DNA from: Arthrobacter sp. B0490 | GTDB lineage: Bacteria > Actinomycetota > Actinomycetes > Actinomycetales > Micrococcaceae | Assembly (NCBI RefSeq): GCF_002929355.1 | Contig: NZ_PJIR01000012.1 | Location: 17,204-81,203, forward strand | Length of the DNA stretch: 64,000 nt | Reading direction: 5' to 3' | In this document: in pieces, positions 22,395 to 31,731 of the stretch | How positions within the stretch are numbered: the first letter of the stretch is position 1 | How the letters are laid out: each line of letters begins with the position of its first letter | Translations under genes and position numbers: made by a program | Notes under the pieces: model-generated | The model's input: the letters and a program-made list of their open reading frames with translations, nothing else | Databases searched by the model: none | Told to the model about the DNA's origin: nothing

Positions 22395-25069
22395 CGTTCC
22401 GCCACCGCGGTACGGATGGCGGACAGTGCCTCGGGGATGCGGGTGGCATCGGATCCGCCGCCCTGCGCGACGTCGTCCTTGCCTCCCCCGCCGCCTCCGA
22501 GGATCTTCGCAGCGGTCCGCACCAGCGCACCGGCCTTGACGCCGGCGCCGCGGGCGGCCTCGTTGGTCGCGACGAGCACGAGCGGACGGTCCTGCGAGAC
22601 GGCCGTCGCGGCGACGACTGCCGCCTCCGATCCGAGCCGCCCGCGCAGATCGAGCACGAGCGTCCGCAGGTCGTCGGCGCCGCCGATCTCGCCGGCGTCG
22701 TGCGCGATGAGGCGCACGCCGTCGACGTCCACCGCGGTGTCGACGAGCGACCCGGCGGCGGCGGCGAGCTGTTCCTTGCGCAGCCGCTCGAGCTCACGCT
22801 CTGCGGTCTTCAGCTTGGCAAGCGTCGCCGAGAGGCGTTCGGGGAGCTGCGCGGAGGGCACCTTCAGCATGTCGGAGAGTTCGGAGACCAGGGCGCGCTC
22901 GGCTGCGAGGTGCCGGAAGGCATCCAGGCCGACGAGGGCCTCGACGCGCCTGTTGCCCGACCCGACGGACTGCTCGCCGAGCAGCGTGAGGCTCCCGATG
23001 AGCGACGTCGAGGCGACGTGCGTACCGCCGCAGAGTTCGCGGGAGAACTCGGCGTTCATCTCGACCACGCGCACCGTGTCCCCGTAGGCCTCGCCGAAGA
23101 GGGCGGTGGCCCCGAGCGCCTTCGCGTCGGCCAGGGGCATGATCTTCGTCTCGACCTCGTAGTTGTTGCGGATCGCGATGTTGGAGACCTCCTCGATCTC
23201 CGAGCGGGCCGCGGCGCTGATGCCCTCGCCCCAGGCGAAGTCGAAGCGGAGGTAGCCGGCCTTGTTGAACGACCCGCGCTGCAGGGCTTCGGGGCCGAGG
23301 ATCTCGTGGAGGGCGGCGTGCACGATGTGCGTGCCGGAGTGGGCCTGCTCCCCCGCGTGCCGGCGCTGGCGGTCGACGGCGGCGGTCACGCGCGCGCCCT
23401 GCGCCACCTCGCCCTCGCGGACGACGGCGCGGTGGACGCTGAGGCCCTTGACCGGCCGCTGGACGTCGAGGACCTCGACGACGAAGCCGTCGCCCGTGAT
23501 CAGCCCGACGTCGGCCGCCTGGCCGCCCGCCTCGGCGTAGAACGGGGTCCGGTCGAGGACGAGTTCGATCTCGTCGCCCTGGAGGGCGCTCGGGATCGAC
23601 TGCCCCTTGGTCAGCAGGCCGATGATCATGGCCTCGGAGGTGAGCTCGTCGTAGCCGGTGAAGACCGTCTGCCCGCGACCGAGCAATTCGGTGAACGCGG
23701 AGAGGTCGGCGTGGCCTGCCTTCTTGCCGCGGGCGTCGGCCTGGGCGCGCTGACGCTGCTCCAGCATGAGGGAGCGGAACCCCTCGGCGTCGACGGCGAG
23801 GCCCGCCTCCTCCGCCATCTCGAGGGTGAGGTCGATCGGGAAACCGTAGGTGTCGTGCAGGGCGAAGGCATCCTGTCCGGAGAGGGGACGCTCCTCGGCC
23901 AGGGACTCGCGGACCGCTTCCTCGAGCCGCGCGGTGCCCGAGGCGATGGTGCGCAGGAACGCCTTCTCCTCGGCGTAGGCGATGCGGCTGATCCGCTCGA
24001 AGTCCTGCTCGACCTCGGGGTAGACACCCTTCATGGCGTCGCGCGACGCCGGGAGGAGGTCCGGGAGGCACGCCTTCTCCACGCCGAGGAGCCGCATCGC
24101 GCGGACGGCCCGGCGGATGAGCCGTCGCAGCACGTAGCCGCGGCCCTCGTTGGACGGCGTCACGCCGTCGGCGATGAGCATCAGCGAGGAGCGGATGTGG
24201 TCGGCGACGACCCGCATGCGGACGTCGTCGGTGTGGTGCGGGTCGTCCGGGGACTCGGCGCTGGTGTACGTCCTCCCGCTGAGCTCCGCGGCCCGATCCA
24301 GCACGGGACGCACCTGGTCCGTCTCGTACATGTTCTCGACGCCCTGCAGGATCATCGCGAGGCGCTCGAGGCCGAGGCCGGTGTCGATGTTCTTCTTCGG
24401 GAGCTCGCCGAGGATGTCGAAGGCGTCCTTGCCGGTACCTTCCCCACGCTGGTACTGCATGAAGACGAGGTTCCAGATCTCCACGTACCGGGTGTCGTCC
24501 GCCTCGGGGCCGCCGTCGACACCGTACGCGGGACCGCGGTCGTAGAAGATCTCGGAGCAGGGACCGGCGGGACCGGGCTGGCCGGTGGACCAGTAGTTGT
24601 CCTTCTTGCCCATCTTCTGGATGCGCTCCGCAGGGACACCGATGGTGTCCCGCCAGATCTCCAGCGCCTCCTCGTCCTCGTGGTAGACGGTGATCCAGAG
24701 CCGCTCCGCGGGCAGGCCGAACCCGCCGTCCGCCACCTCGCTGGTCAGCAGGGTCCAGGCGAGGCGGATCGCCTCGGCCTTGAAGTAGTCGCCGAAGGAG
24801 AAGTTGCCGCACATCTGGAAGAACGTGCCGTGCCGGGCGGTCTTGCCGACCTCCTCGATGTCACCCGTGCGGATGCACTTCTGGACGCTCGTCGCCCGGG
24901 CGTAGGGGGCGACCTCGCGTGCGGTCAGGTACGGGATGAAAGGCACCATCCCGGCGACGGTGAACAGCAGCGACGGGTCGGAGGAGATGAGCGACGCCGA
25001 GGGCACGACCGTGTGCCCGTTCTTCTCGAAGTAGCTCAGCCAGCGGCTGGCGATCTCGTGGGACTTCAT
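22391..25069 (-). CDS. alaS: Alanyl-tRNA synthetase
   Basis: Class II synthetase charging tRNA-Ala. The aminoacylation domain starts MKSHEIASRWLSYFEKNGH, the editing domain has the zinc-type HSGTHIVHAAL and the CGGTHV motif, and the C-terminal C-Ala domain ends GGGGGGKDDVAQGGG. 892 residues, normal. It has a good AAGGATC Shine-Dalgarno sequence. The roughly 180-bp region upstream is extremely GC-rich; no T-box core sequence was found there. Confidence 0.97.
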   Translation of the reverse strand: MKSHEIASRWLSYFEKNGHTVVPSASLISSDPSLLFTVAGMVPFIPYLTAREVAPYARATSVQKCIRTGDIEEVGKTARHGTFFQMCGNFSFGDYFKAEAIRLAWTLLTSEVADGGFGLPAERLWITVYHEDEEALEIWRDTIGVPAERIQKMGKKDNYWSTGQPGPAGPCSEIFYDRGPAYGVDGGPEADDTRYVEIWNLVFMQYQRGEGTGKDAFDILGELPKKNIDTGLGLERLAMILQGVENMYETDQVRPVLDRAAELSGRTYTSAESPDDPHHTDDVRMRVVADHIRSSLMLIADGVTPSNEGRGYVLRRLIRRAVRAMRLLGVEKACLPDLLPASRDAMKGVYPEVEQDFERISRIAYAEEKAFLRTIASGTARLEEAVRESLAEERPLSGQDAFALHDTYGFPIDLTLEMAEEAGLAVDAEGFRSLMLEQRQRAQADARGKKAGHADLSAFTELLGRGQTVFTGYDELTSEAMIIGLLTKGQSIPSALQGDEIELVLDRTPFYAEAGGQAADVGLITGDGFVVEVLDVQRPVKGLSVHRAVVREGEVAQGARVTAAVDRQRRHAGEQAHSGTHIVHAALHEILGPEALQRGSFNKAGYLRFDFAWGEGISAAARSEIEEVSNIAIRNNYEVETKIMPLADAKALGATALFGEAYGDTVRVVEMNAEFSRELCGGTHVASTSLIGSLTLLGEQSVGSGNRRVEALVGLDAFRHLAAERALVSELSDMLKVPSAQLPERLSATLAKLKTAERELERLRKEQLAAAAGSLVDTAVDVDGVRLIAHDAGEIGGADDLRTLVLDLRGRLGSEAAVVAATAVSQDRPLVLVATNEAARGAGVKAGALVRTAAKILGGGGGGKDDVAQGGGSDATRIPEALSAIRTAVAER

Positions 25070-25208
25070 GGGGCGATCCTTCGGTGGGGGGCGGGGCGCG
25101 GGCGGCGCGGGCCGGGCGCGGACGGCGCCGGCGGGAACGGCCGGGCGCGCGGAGGACCGGGGCGGTCCTCGGGGCAGGCCGCGCGGGACGACGGCGACTG
25201 CACGGCGT

Positions 25209-25238
25209 CCGTTCCGGCGCCTCGAAGCGCCGGAACGG
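25209..25238 (-). terminator. Inverted repeat between the 25.2 kb gene and alaS
   Basis: A perfect 12-bp stem (CCGTTCCGGCGC and its complement) with a 6-base loop lies 10 bp after the stop of the upstream gene. There is no U tract, so it fits an I-shaped actinobacterial terminator or a processing site that separates alaS from the upstream pair. Confidence 0.5.
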
Positions 25239-25248
25239 TCGGGGAGGC

Positions 25249-25527
25249 CTAGCGGAGCGAGCGGCGGGGCGCGGGGACGGCGTCGCTCGCCTCCGCGGCG
25301 GCGGGAGCGGCGGGGGGCTCGACACCGAGCGCCGCGCGGAGGTCGTTCTCGCGCTCCGACATGGCGGACCGCAGCGCGTCGGCGAAATCGGCGATGCTGT
25401 CGCTGATCTGGCCGACGGCACGGTTGAGGCCCTCCGGGCCGAGGTTGGACTTCGCCTTGGACACCTTGCGCACGGCGACGACGCCGATCGTGACGCCGGC
25501 TGCAAGCCAGAACACTCTTCTGATCAT
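25249..25527 (-). CDS. Small membrane-anchored protein, DUF6167-like
   Basis: 92 residues of unknown function. A single N-terminal hydrophobic helix (VFWLAAGVTIGVVAVRKVSK) is followed by a predicted amphipathic helical stretch and a Pro/Ala-rich tail. ATG at 25527 has a GGAGAG Shine-Dalgarno sequence; an upstream in-frame ATG would overlap the neighbouring gene. In many actinobacteria a protein of this type pairs with a DUF948 protein upstream of alaS, which is the context here. Confidence 0.75.
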   Translation of the reverse strand: MIRRVFWLAAGVTIGVVAVRKVSKAKSNLGPEGLNRAVGQISDSIADFADALRSAMSERENDLRAALGVEPPAAPAAAEASDAVPAPRRSLR

Positions 25528-25549
25528 CGTTCTCTCCGGTTCGTTGGGG

Positions 25550-25924
25550 CTAGCGGCTGCGGCGGCGACGCGCGGGGGACGTACGGCCGGCGAGGGCCGT
25601 GCGGACGCCATACGAGAACGCGGACACCTTGATGAGCGGGGCGCCGATCGTCGCGGCGACCAGCGATGACAGGGCGGAGATGTTGGCCGAGGCGTCCGAC
25701 ACGTTCGAGGTGATGCCGTCGACGGTCTTCAGCTGCTGGTGCGTGGTGCTCACGGTGCTCGTGACCTCCCCGATCAGCGGCGTGGTCTCGTCGGTGACGG
25801 TGCGGATGGCCTTGCGCAGCTCGTCGAACACGCGGCCGAGCTTCCAGATCGGCACGGCCAGCAGCAGGACCAGGACGGCGAACACGCCAGCAGCTATCAG
25901 GCCGGCAATATCTCCACCTGACAT
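25550..25924 (-). CDS. DUF948 family membrane-anchored protein
   Basis: 124 residues. An N-terminal transmembrane helix (IAAGVFAVLVLLLAVPIW) is followed by a long coiled-coil-like helix (FDELRKAIRTVTDETTPLIG and on) and a basic C-terminus. This is the usual DUF948 layout; function unknown, with a role at the cell envelope suspected from topology. ATG with AAAGGAGACC upstream. The downstream membrane-anchored gene follows after 22 bp, probably co-transcribed. Confidence 0.82.
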   Translation of the reverse strand: MSGGDIAGLIAAGVFAVLVLLLAVPIWKLGRVFDELRKAIRTVTDETTPLIGEVTSTVSTTHQQLKTVDGITSNVSDASANISALSSLVAATIGAPLIKVSAFSYGVRTALAGRTSPARRRRSR

Positions 25925-25996
25925 GGGCGGTCTCCTTTACGCAGGGGCCGCCCCGGGGGGCGGCATCAGAATTGTTGCTCTTCGTACCTTACAGAA

Positions 25997-26030
25997 CGAA
26001 GAGCCCGTGGCGGGTGCCACGGGCTCTTCG
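25997..26030 (-). terminator. rpsD terminator
   Basis: Perfect 15-bp stem (CGAAGAGCCCGTGGC and complement) with a 4-base loop, followed on the minus strand by TTCTGT. It lies 48 bp after the rpsD stop. Confidence 0.8.
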
Positions 26031-26077
26031 CGCATGCGTCTCACTGCGCCGGCGGACTGCTCCGCCGGCCGGGGGGA

Positions 26078-26704
26078 CTAGCGTGCGTAGTACTCGACGA
26101 CGAGCTGCTCTTCGCAGGTCACCGGGACCTCGGAACGCTTCGGGCGGCGCACGAGGCGCGCCTGGAGCTTGTCGAGCTGCACGTCCAGGTAACCGGGGAC
26201 GGCGGGGAGAACGTCGCGGTGCGCACCTGCGGCAGCAACCTGCAGGGGGACCATGGTCTCGCTGCGGCTGTGGACGTGGATGAGCTGGCCCTCGGCCACC
26301 CGGAACGACGGACGATCCACGCGGGCGCCGTCGACCATGATGTGACGGTGCACGATGAGCTGGCGGGCCTGGGCGCTCGTGCGGGCGAAACCGGCACGGA
26401 GCACGAGGGCGTCGAGGCGCATCTCGAGCAGTTCGATGAGGTTCTCACCGGTCAGGCCTGCGGTGCGGCGGGCTTCCTCGAAGACACGGGCCATCTGTGC
26501 CTCGCGGATGTTGTACTGGGCGCGCAGACGCTGCTTTTCGCGCAGGCGTACGGCGTAGTCGCTGTCCTGCTTGCGACGCGCACGGCCGTGCTGGCCCGGC
26601 GCGTACGGCCGACGCTCGAGGTACTTCTCGGCCTTCGGGGTCAGGGCGATGCCGAGGGCTCGCGAGATGCGGACCTTCCGGCGGGCACGTGTGTTGTTAG
26701 CCAC
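26078..26704 (-). CDS. rpsD: 30S ribosomal protein S4
   Basis: Primary 16S rRNA-binding protein that nucleates 30S assembly. 208 residues, with the S4 RNA-binding domain (MRLDALVLRAGFARTSAQAR, then QLIVHRHIMVDGARVDRPSF). The N-terminus lacks the four-Cys zinc motif, so this is the zinc-independent (C-) form. GTG start with GAAAGG upstream. It is separate from the alpha operon (rpsM-rpsK-rpoA), as in other Micrococcaceae. Confidence 0.97.
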   Translation of the reverse strand: MANNTRARRKVRISRALGIALTPKAEKYLERRPYAPGQHGRARRKQDSDYAVRLREKQRLRAQYNIREAQMARVFEEARRTAGLTGENLIELLEMRLDALVLRAGFARTSAQARQLIVHRHIMVDGARVDRPSFRVAEGQLIHVHSRSETMVPLQVAAAGAHRDVLPAVPGYLDVQLDKLQARLVRRPKRSEVPVTCEEQLVVEYYAR

Positions 26705-27002
26705 GTTTACCTTTCGATGTTTTCTGCGGCGAAGAAGCGGACTCGCGCCACGGGGGCGTCCGCACTTCCTTGTGTCGCTGGCCTCCTCTTGCGGAGAGCC
26801 GGGATTGGCCGCGTCCCGGTACTACAGTCCGCCGCGACCCTGGCCATCGGTCCGCGCGACGCCGCAGGAGACCTGCTGCGGAACACGGGACGACGGCTGG
26901 TACACGACGACTTGCCAGTCAGCGACCAATATTAGCAGTCGCCCGGCCGCGCGGCCGAATCGGCCGGGACGCTCGGCCCGCGGCCCGCCTCGCAGGGGTC
27001 CG
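26705..27002 (-). promoter_or_regulatory. Long rpsD leader region
   Basis: About 300 bp without a credible gene lie between rarA and rpsD. On the minus strand TAATAT at 26936-26931 is a possible -10 box, giving a leader of roughly 220 nt. A nested stem (CCGCAGCAGG / CCTGCGG) is centred near 26875. S4 often represses its own mRNA, so a structured leader is expected, but no known S4-binding fold is recognised. Confidence 0.35.
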
Positions 27003-28529
27003 CTACTTCCCACGGATGATCCTGCGCAGCCGCGCGAGGCGGGCCGAGATGTCCCGTTCCGTGCCCCGGTCCGAGGGCTGGTAGTAGTCGCGCCCCACGA
27101 GGTCGTCGGGGGCGTACTGCTGCAGGGCGATCCCGTGCGGTTCGTCGTGCGAGTAGACGTACCCCTTCCCGTGGCCGAGCTGCGATGCGCCGGGATAGTG
27201 AGCGTCCCGCAGGTGCGGGGGGATCCCCTGGCCGCGGCCGGCGCGCACGTCCGCGATGGCTGCGTTGATGCCGAGGTAGGCGGCGTTGGACTTCGGCGCG
27301 GTGGCGATGTGCACCACCGCCTCGGCGAGGATGATGCGCGCTTCCGGCATGCCGACGAGCTGCACCGCCTGGGCGGCCGCGACGGCGGTCTGCAGCGCCG
27401 TCGGATCGGCCATGCCCACGTCCTCCGCGGCGGAGATCATCAGCCGCCGTGCGATGAACCGCGGATCCTCGCCCGCCTCGAGCATCCGGGCGACGTAGTG
27501 CAGCGCCGCGTCCACGTCCGATCCGCGCAGCGACTTGATGAACGCGCTCGCCACGTCGTAGTGCTGGTCCCCCGCGCGGTCGTAGCGCAGCGCGGCGACG
27601 TCCACCGCCTTCTCGGCGTGGTCGAGGGTCACCAGCACGGGCAGCGCCTCCCGGGCCTCGCCGTCCTCCTCCTGGTCCCCGTCGTCCCCGTCGTCCCCGC
27701 CGTCGTCCCCGTCACGTCCCGCGCCGCTGCCCTGCCCGCCCGCCCGGTCCTGCCCCGGGCCGGCTGCGTGCCCGTCGTGCGTGTCGCGCTCGGATCGGGC
27801 GACGCCGGCGGCCGCCTCCAGCGCGGTCAGGCCGCGCCGCGCGTCCCCGGCGGCGAGCCGCACGAGGTGCTCGAGCGCCTCCGGCGACATCTCCACCGTC
27901 CCGGCGAGGCCCCGCTCGTCGTCGACGGCGCGCTCGAGCAGGCCCCGGATGTCCGCCTCGTCGAGCGGCCGGAGGGTCTGCAGCAGGGAGCGTGACAGCA
28001 GCGGTGACACCACGGAGAACGACGGGTTCTCGGTGGTGGCCGCGATCAGCACGACCCACCCGTTCTCCACGCCCGGCAGCAGGGCGTCCTGCTGGGCCTT
28101 GTTGAAGCGGTGGATCTCGTCGAGGAACAGCACCGTGGTCTGCCGGTACAGGTCGCGCGAGGTGAGGGCCTCGTCCATGACGCGCCGCACGTCCTTGACG
28201 CCCGCGGTGATGGCGGACAGTTCGACGAACGTCCGCCCCTGCCCCCGCGCGATGACGTGGGCGAGCGTGGTCTTGCCGGTTCCCGGCGGGCCCCACAGGA
28301 TCACCGACGACGGCGCGGCATGCGCCCCGGGGTCGTGCTCGCCCGCAAGGGTCCGGAGCGGCGACCCCCGGCCCAGCAGGTGCTGCTGGCCGACCACCTC
28401 GTCCAGGGAGCGCGGCCGCATGCGGACCGCGAGGGGGCTGCGCGGCCGACCGACGCCTGCGGCACGCGTGCCGCCGGCGGAGGCGTCCGCCTCGTCGTCG
28501 TCCGCGGCCGCGCTGAATAGATCATTCAC
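27003..28529 (-). CDS. rarA: Replication-associated recombination protein A (RarA/MgsA AAA+ ATPase)
   Basis: AAA+ clamp-loader-like ATPase acting at stalled forks. Walker A GPPGTGKT is at residues 80-87, Walker B LFLDE at 134-138, sensor 1 ATTENPS near 164-170; the C-terminal tetramerisation domain has [20 protein letters not shown] and ends GLNAA-like [12 protein letters not shown] then [13 protein letters not shown]. Residues 247-296 are an inserted Gly/Asp-rich acidic linker encoded by short tandem repeats. The GTG start has no Shine-Dalgarno sequence, but TAACGT lies seven bases upstream (28542-28537). Confidence 0.95.
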   Translation of the reverse strand: MNDLFSAAADDDEADASAGGTRAAGVGRPRSPLAVRMRPRSLDEVVGQQHLLGRGSPLRTLAGEHDPGAHAAPSSVILWGPPGTGKTTLAHVIARGQGRTFVELSAITAGVKDVRRVMDEALTSRDLYRQTTVLFLDEIHRFNKAQQDALLPGVENGWVVLIAATTENPSFSVVSPLLSRSLLQTLRPLDEADIRGLLERAVDDERGLAGTVEMSPEALEHLVRLAAGDARRGLTALEAAAGVARSERDTHDGHAAGPGQDRAGGQGSGAGRDGDDGGDDGDDGDQEEDGEAREALPVLVTLDHAEKAVDVAALRYDRAGDQHYDVASAFIKSLRGSDVDAALHYVARMLEAGEDPRFIARRLMISAAEDVGMADPTALQTAVAAAQAVQLVGMPEARIILAEAVVHIATAPKSNAAYLGINAAIADVRAGRGQGIPPHLRDAHYPGASQLGHGKGYVYSHDEPHGIALQQYAPDDLVGRDYYQPSDRGTERDISARLARLRRIIRGK

Positions 28530-28536
28530 AGCGTCA

Positions 28537-28542
28537 ACGTTA
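28537..28542 (-). promoter_or_regulatory. Possible -10 box of rarA (leaderless)
   Basis: TAACGT on the minus strand ends seven bases before the rarA GTG, and no ribosome-binding site is present. Confidence 0.4.
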
Positions 28543-28671
28543 CTGTGGGCCACTGACGCGGCAGGCGCAGCGCGGGCCCGCCGTCCCCGGAGGCACCGCA
28601 GCTCCGCGAGAGGCCCGACCCGCCTCCCGACCGAACCGCGGCCGAACCCTTGACCGAACCGAAGGAGCGCC

Positions 28672-29334
28672 GTGTCCACGACCAGGTCCGTGCTCGTCGA
28701 GGCCCGCCGCCTCGACGGCTGGCTGAGGCGCTTCGGCGAACGCAACGGCGGGTATGCCGTGCAGCCGGCGGGACGCCCGGACGGCTCCCTCGAGGTCGTC
28801 GCCGAGAACGGCTGCCGGGCGGTCCTGACGCCACCCCTCCCCCAGGTTCGGCCCGCCTCGGCCGCCGACGGCAGCGACCCGGTCGCCTCCCTGCTGTCCG
28901 GGATCGACCCGACCGCTCCGGTGGGTCTGCTGCTCATCCGGCGGGGTGGGTATTCCGTGGGTGTGGCGCGTGACGGCGTGGTCCTGTCCTCGAAGACCGG
29001 CACACGCTACGTCCAGGGCCGGACCGCCGCCGGTGGCTGGTCCCAGCAACGCTTCGCCCGCCGACGCGCGAACCAGGCGGACGCCCTCGTGGAGGAGACG
29101 GCTGCACGGGCCGCCGCGATCTTCTCCGAGCACCGTCCGTCGTGCCTGCAGCTCGGGGGCGACAGTACCCTGGCGGCCGCTGCGCTGGGCGAACCGGTCC
29201 TCGCGGCCGTCGCACGACTCCCGCAGGTACCCTTCCTGACCGTGCCGGATCCGCGGTTCGCCGTCCTGAAGGAGGCTGCCGGATCGGCGCTCTCCCTTCG
29301 GATCACGGTGACCGATCCGCCCGACGCCCCCTGA
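28672..29334 (+). CDS. acVLRF1-type peptidyl-tRNA hydrolase (Vms1-like release factor)
   Basis: Actinobacterial relative of eukaryotic Vms1/ANKZF1 and eRF1, thought to hydrolyse peptidyl-tRNA on stalled ribosome complexes. The release-factor-like loop [15 protein letters not shown] is at residues 121-135, with the expected Gly-Gly and Gln. 220 residues. The GTG start has a clear AAGGAGC Shine-Dalgarno sequence. It is divergent from rarA and stands alone, convergent with rpe. Confidence 0.85.
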   Translation: MSTTRSVLVEARRLDGWLRRFGERNGGYAVQPAGRPDGSLEVVAENGCRAVLTPPLPQVRPASAADGSDPVASLLSGIDPTAPVGLLLIRRGGYSVGVARDGVVLSSKTGTRYVQGRTAAGGWSQQRFARRRANQADALVEETAARAAAIFSEHRPSCLQLGGDSTLAAAALGEPVLAAVARLPQVPFLTVPDPRFAVLKEAAGSALSLRITVTDPPDAP

Positions 29335-29408
29335 ACCGGCGAGTCCTCCGAGGTCGGGGCCGCGCGGCTCTCCCTCGGGCGTCCGCCGCGTGGCCGGGCA
29401 GGGCCGGC

Positions 29409-30071
29409 TCAGGCAGGCCTGGACGCGGCGGCCCGCAGGGCCGAGATGGCCGCGTCGGCGTCGTCGGCGCCGTAGACGGAGGAGCCCGCCACGAAGACCG
29501 TCGCCCCCGCATCGGCGGCGCGGAGGATGGTGTCCTCGGTGATCCCACCGTCCACCTGGATCACGAGCGGAAGACCCGCCCCACGGATGGCTTCAGCGGC
29601 GCGGCGGATCTTCGGCAGCGTGACGTCCAGGAAGGACTGTCCGCCGAAGCCCGGCTCGACGGTCATGACGAGCAGCATGTCCAGCTCTCCGAGCAGGTCG
29701 AGGTACGGCTCGACCGGCGTGGCCGGCCGGAGCGCCATGCCGGCCCTCGCTCCCGCATCCCGGAGTTCGCGCGCCAGCTTGACGGGCGCCGCCGCCGCTT
29801 CGGCATGGAAGGTGACGGACGCCGCCCCCGCCTCGGCGTACTGCGGTGCCCAGCGGTCGGCGTCCTCGATCATGAGGTGCACGTCGAGCGGCAGCGGGCT
29901 GACCTCCTGGATGCGCCGGACCACGGGCAGGCCGAGGGTCAGGTTCGGCACGAAGTGGTTGTCCATCACGTCCACGTGCACCGCGTCCGCGGAGCCGATC
30001 CGCTGCAGCTCCGACTGCAGGTTGACGAAGTCCGCCGAGAGGATGCTCGGGTGGATGTGGAGGTGGGTCAC
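29409..30071 (-). CDS. rpe: Ribulose-phosphate 3-epimerase
   Basis: Pentose-phosphate pathway epimerase with a TIM-barrel fold. Family motifs visible: [40 protein letters not shown], and VDGGI. GTG at 30071 is chosen because AAAGGAAC precedes it and the upstream eight codons are unlike the family. 220 residues. It lies 58 bp after rsmB on the same strand. Confidence 0.96.
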   Translation of the reverse strand: MTHLHIHPSILSADFVNLQSELQRIGSADAVHVDVMDNHFVPNLTLGLPVVRRIQEVSPLPLDVHLMIEDADRWAPQYAEAGAASVTFHAEAAAAPVKLARELRDAGARAGMALRPATPVEPYLDLLGELDMLLVMTVEPGFGGQSFLDVTLPKIRRAAEAIRGAGLPLVIQVDGGITEDTILRAADAGATVFVAGSSVYGADDADAAISALRAAASRPA

Positions 30072-30129
30072 GGCTGTTCCTTTCGTTGCGCGCACGGTCG
30101 GCGCCTTCGGGTCGACGTCGGGCGCCCGC

Positions 30130-31731
30130 TCATGCCGCGGGCGTCCTGCGGATGAGCGCGAGGTACATGGCGTCCGTGCCGTGCACGTGCGGCCACAGCT
30201 GCGCGCTCGGGCCGTGCCCGGCGCCGAGTGGTCCGCCGATGCTCACGGCGTCGAGTGCCGCGCCTGCGTCGAGGCGCTCGAACCCGGCGCGCTTCCGCAG
30301 GCAGTCCTCGACGACGGCTTCGGTCTCGGCGTGGTGCGGCGAGCACGTCACGTACGCGACCACACCACCGGGTGCGACGGTGTCGAGGGCGGAGGCCAGG
30401 AGCTCCCGCTGGAGCGGGGCGAGGCTCACCAGGTCGGCGGGCTTGCGGCGCCACCGGGATTCCGGCCGGCGACGCAGCGCACCGAGTCCGGTGCAGGGGG
30501 CGTCGACGAGCACGCGGTCGTAGTGCTCGGGCTGTTCCCGTCCGAGGTCGCGGCCGTCCCCGACCCGCACGGTCCAGGACTCCTCCGGCAGGGGGCGCAG
30601 CGCCTGCCGGACCAGCTGGGCCCGGTGCGGCACCGGCTCGTTGGCCGTCAGGTGGACGCCGGTGTCCTGGCCGAGTGCCGCCAGCAGGGCGGTCTTGCCG
30701 CCGGGGCCGGCGCACAGGTCGAGCCACTGCTCGGGTCCGCCGCTCTGCCGGTCCTCGAGCGGGACGGCGGCGAGAGCGCGGGCCACGAGCTGGGAGCCCG
30801 AGTCCTGGACGCGGATGGTGCCGGTCGAGATACCGGGGAGGCGGCTGACGTCGCCGCCGGAGTAGTAGGCCGAGCCGGGGGCGAGGCGCCCCGGTTCGGC
30901 TCCTTCGCGGAGGGCGTCGTCGAGCGTGGCGAGTCCCGGCAGGGCCACGAGGTGCACCACGGGCGCGGCGTTGTCCGCGGCGAGCAGCGCGCCGATCTCG
31001 GCGGCGTCGCGGCCGTGCGCCACGAGGGCCTGCCGCAGGGCGCGCACGATCCACTCCGGGTGACTGTGGGTCAGGGCCGCGATCGCGGTCGCGTCCGTCA
31101 TGCCGTCGACGAGTCCGGCGACCCAGCCGTCGAGGTCGTGCGCCGTCACCTTGCGGAGCACGGCGTTCACGAGCGACGACGGGCCGGCGCCGATCACCGC
31201 ACGCACGAGCCCCACCGTCTGGTCGAGGGCCGCGTGGGCAGGGACGCGCATGGCGAGTAGCTGGTGGACGCCGATCCGCAGCGCGTCCAGCACCGCCGGA
31301 TCCAGCTGGTCCAGGGGCCGGTCGACGCATCGGGCGAGGACGGCGTCGTAGGTCCCCTGGCCGCGCAGCGCACCGTAGGTCAGTTCGGTGGCGAAGCCGG
31401 CATCGCGCCGGTCCAGCCGGTGCCTGCGGATGGCGGCCGGCAGGACCAGGTTCGCGTACGCGTCCTCGGCGGCCACCGCACGCAGGACCTCGAAGGCCAC
31501 GAGGCGGGCGGGGTCTGCGCGGCGCGTGCGCTGGGCCGGCGCAGCCTGTGAGTACTGGCGCTCCCCACCGCGGTTCCGCTCACGGCCCTGGTCGTCGCGG
31601 CGGCGGTTGCCTCCGCCGCCGCCGCTCTTGCCCGTTCCGCCGGTACTGCGCGATGAGCCGGGTCCCCGGCCGCTCCCGGCGCCCCCGGATCCCCTGTTGG
31701 ACGACCTGTCCGATCCGCCGTCAGCACTCAC
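30130..31731 (-). CDS. rsmB: 16S rRNA (cytosine-967)-C5-methyltransferase
   Basis: Methylates C967 of 16S rRNA. A roughly 70-residue Gly/Arg/Ser-rich low-complexity N-terminus precedes a NusB-like domain ([20 protein letters not shown]), then the SAM-binding [17 protein letters not shown], the catalytic Cys in [15 protein letters not shown] and the second Cys in [10 protein letters not shown]. 533 residues, long because of the disordered N-terminus, which may bind RNA. It overlaps fmt by four bases. Confidence 0.95.
   Translation of the reverse strand: MSADGGSDRSSNRGSGGAGSGRGPGSSRSTGGTGKSGGGGGNRRRDDQGRERNRGGERQYSQAAPAQRTRRADPARLVAFEVLRAVAAEDAYANLVLPAAIRRHRLDRRDAGFATELTYGALRGQGTYDAVLARCVDRPLDQLDPAVLDALRIGVHQLLAMRVPAHAALDQTVGLVRAVIGAGPSSLVNAVLRKVTAHDLDGWVAGLVDGMTDATAIAALTHSHPEWIVRALRQALVAHGRDAAEIGALLAADNAAPVVHLVALPGLATLDDALREGAEPGRLAPGSAYYSGGDVSRLPGISTGTIRVQDSGSQLVARALAAVPLEDRQSGGPEQWLDLCAGPGGKTALLAALGQDTGVHLTANEPVPHRAQLVRQALRPLPEESWTVRVGDGRDLGREQPEHYDRVLVDAPCTGLGALRRRPESRWRRKPADLVSLAPLQRELLASALDTVAPGGVVAYVTCSPHHAETEAVVEDCLRKRAGFERLDAGAALDAVSIGGPLGAGHGPSAQLWPHVHGTDAMYLALIRRTPAA

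Noticed and set aside
25070..25208. Possible T-box leader for alaS
   Set aside because: The core UGGNACCGCG is not found in the sequence before alaS; only GC-rich hairpins are present.
27675..27712. CRISPR-like repeated GTCCCCGTC units
   Set aside because: The repeats are adjacent and in frame within rarA with no spacers; they encode an acidic Gly/Asp linker.
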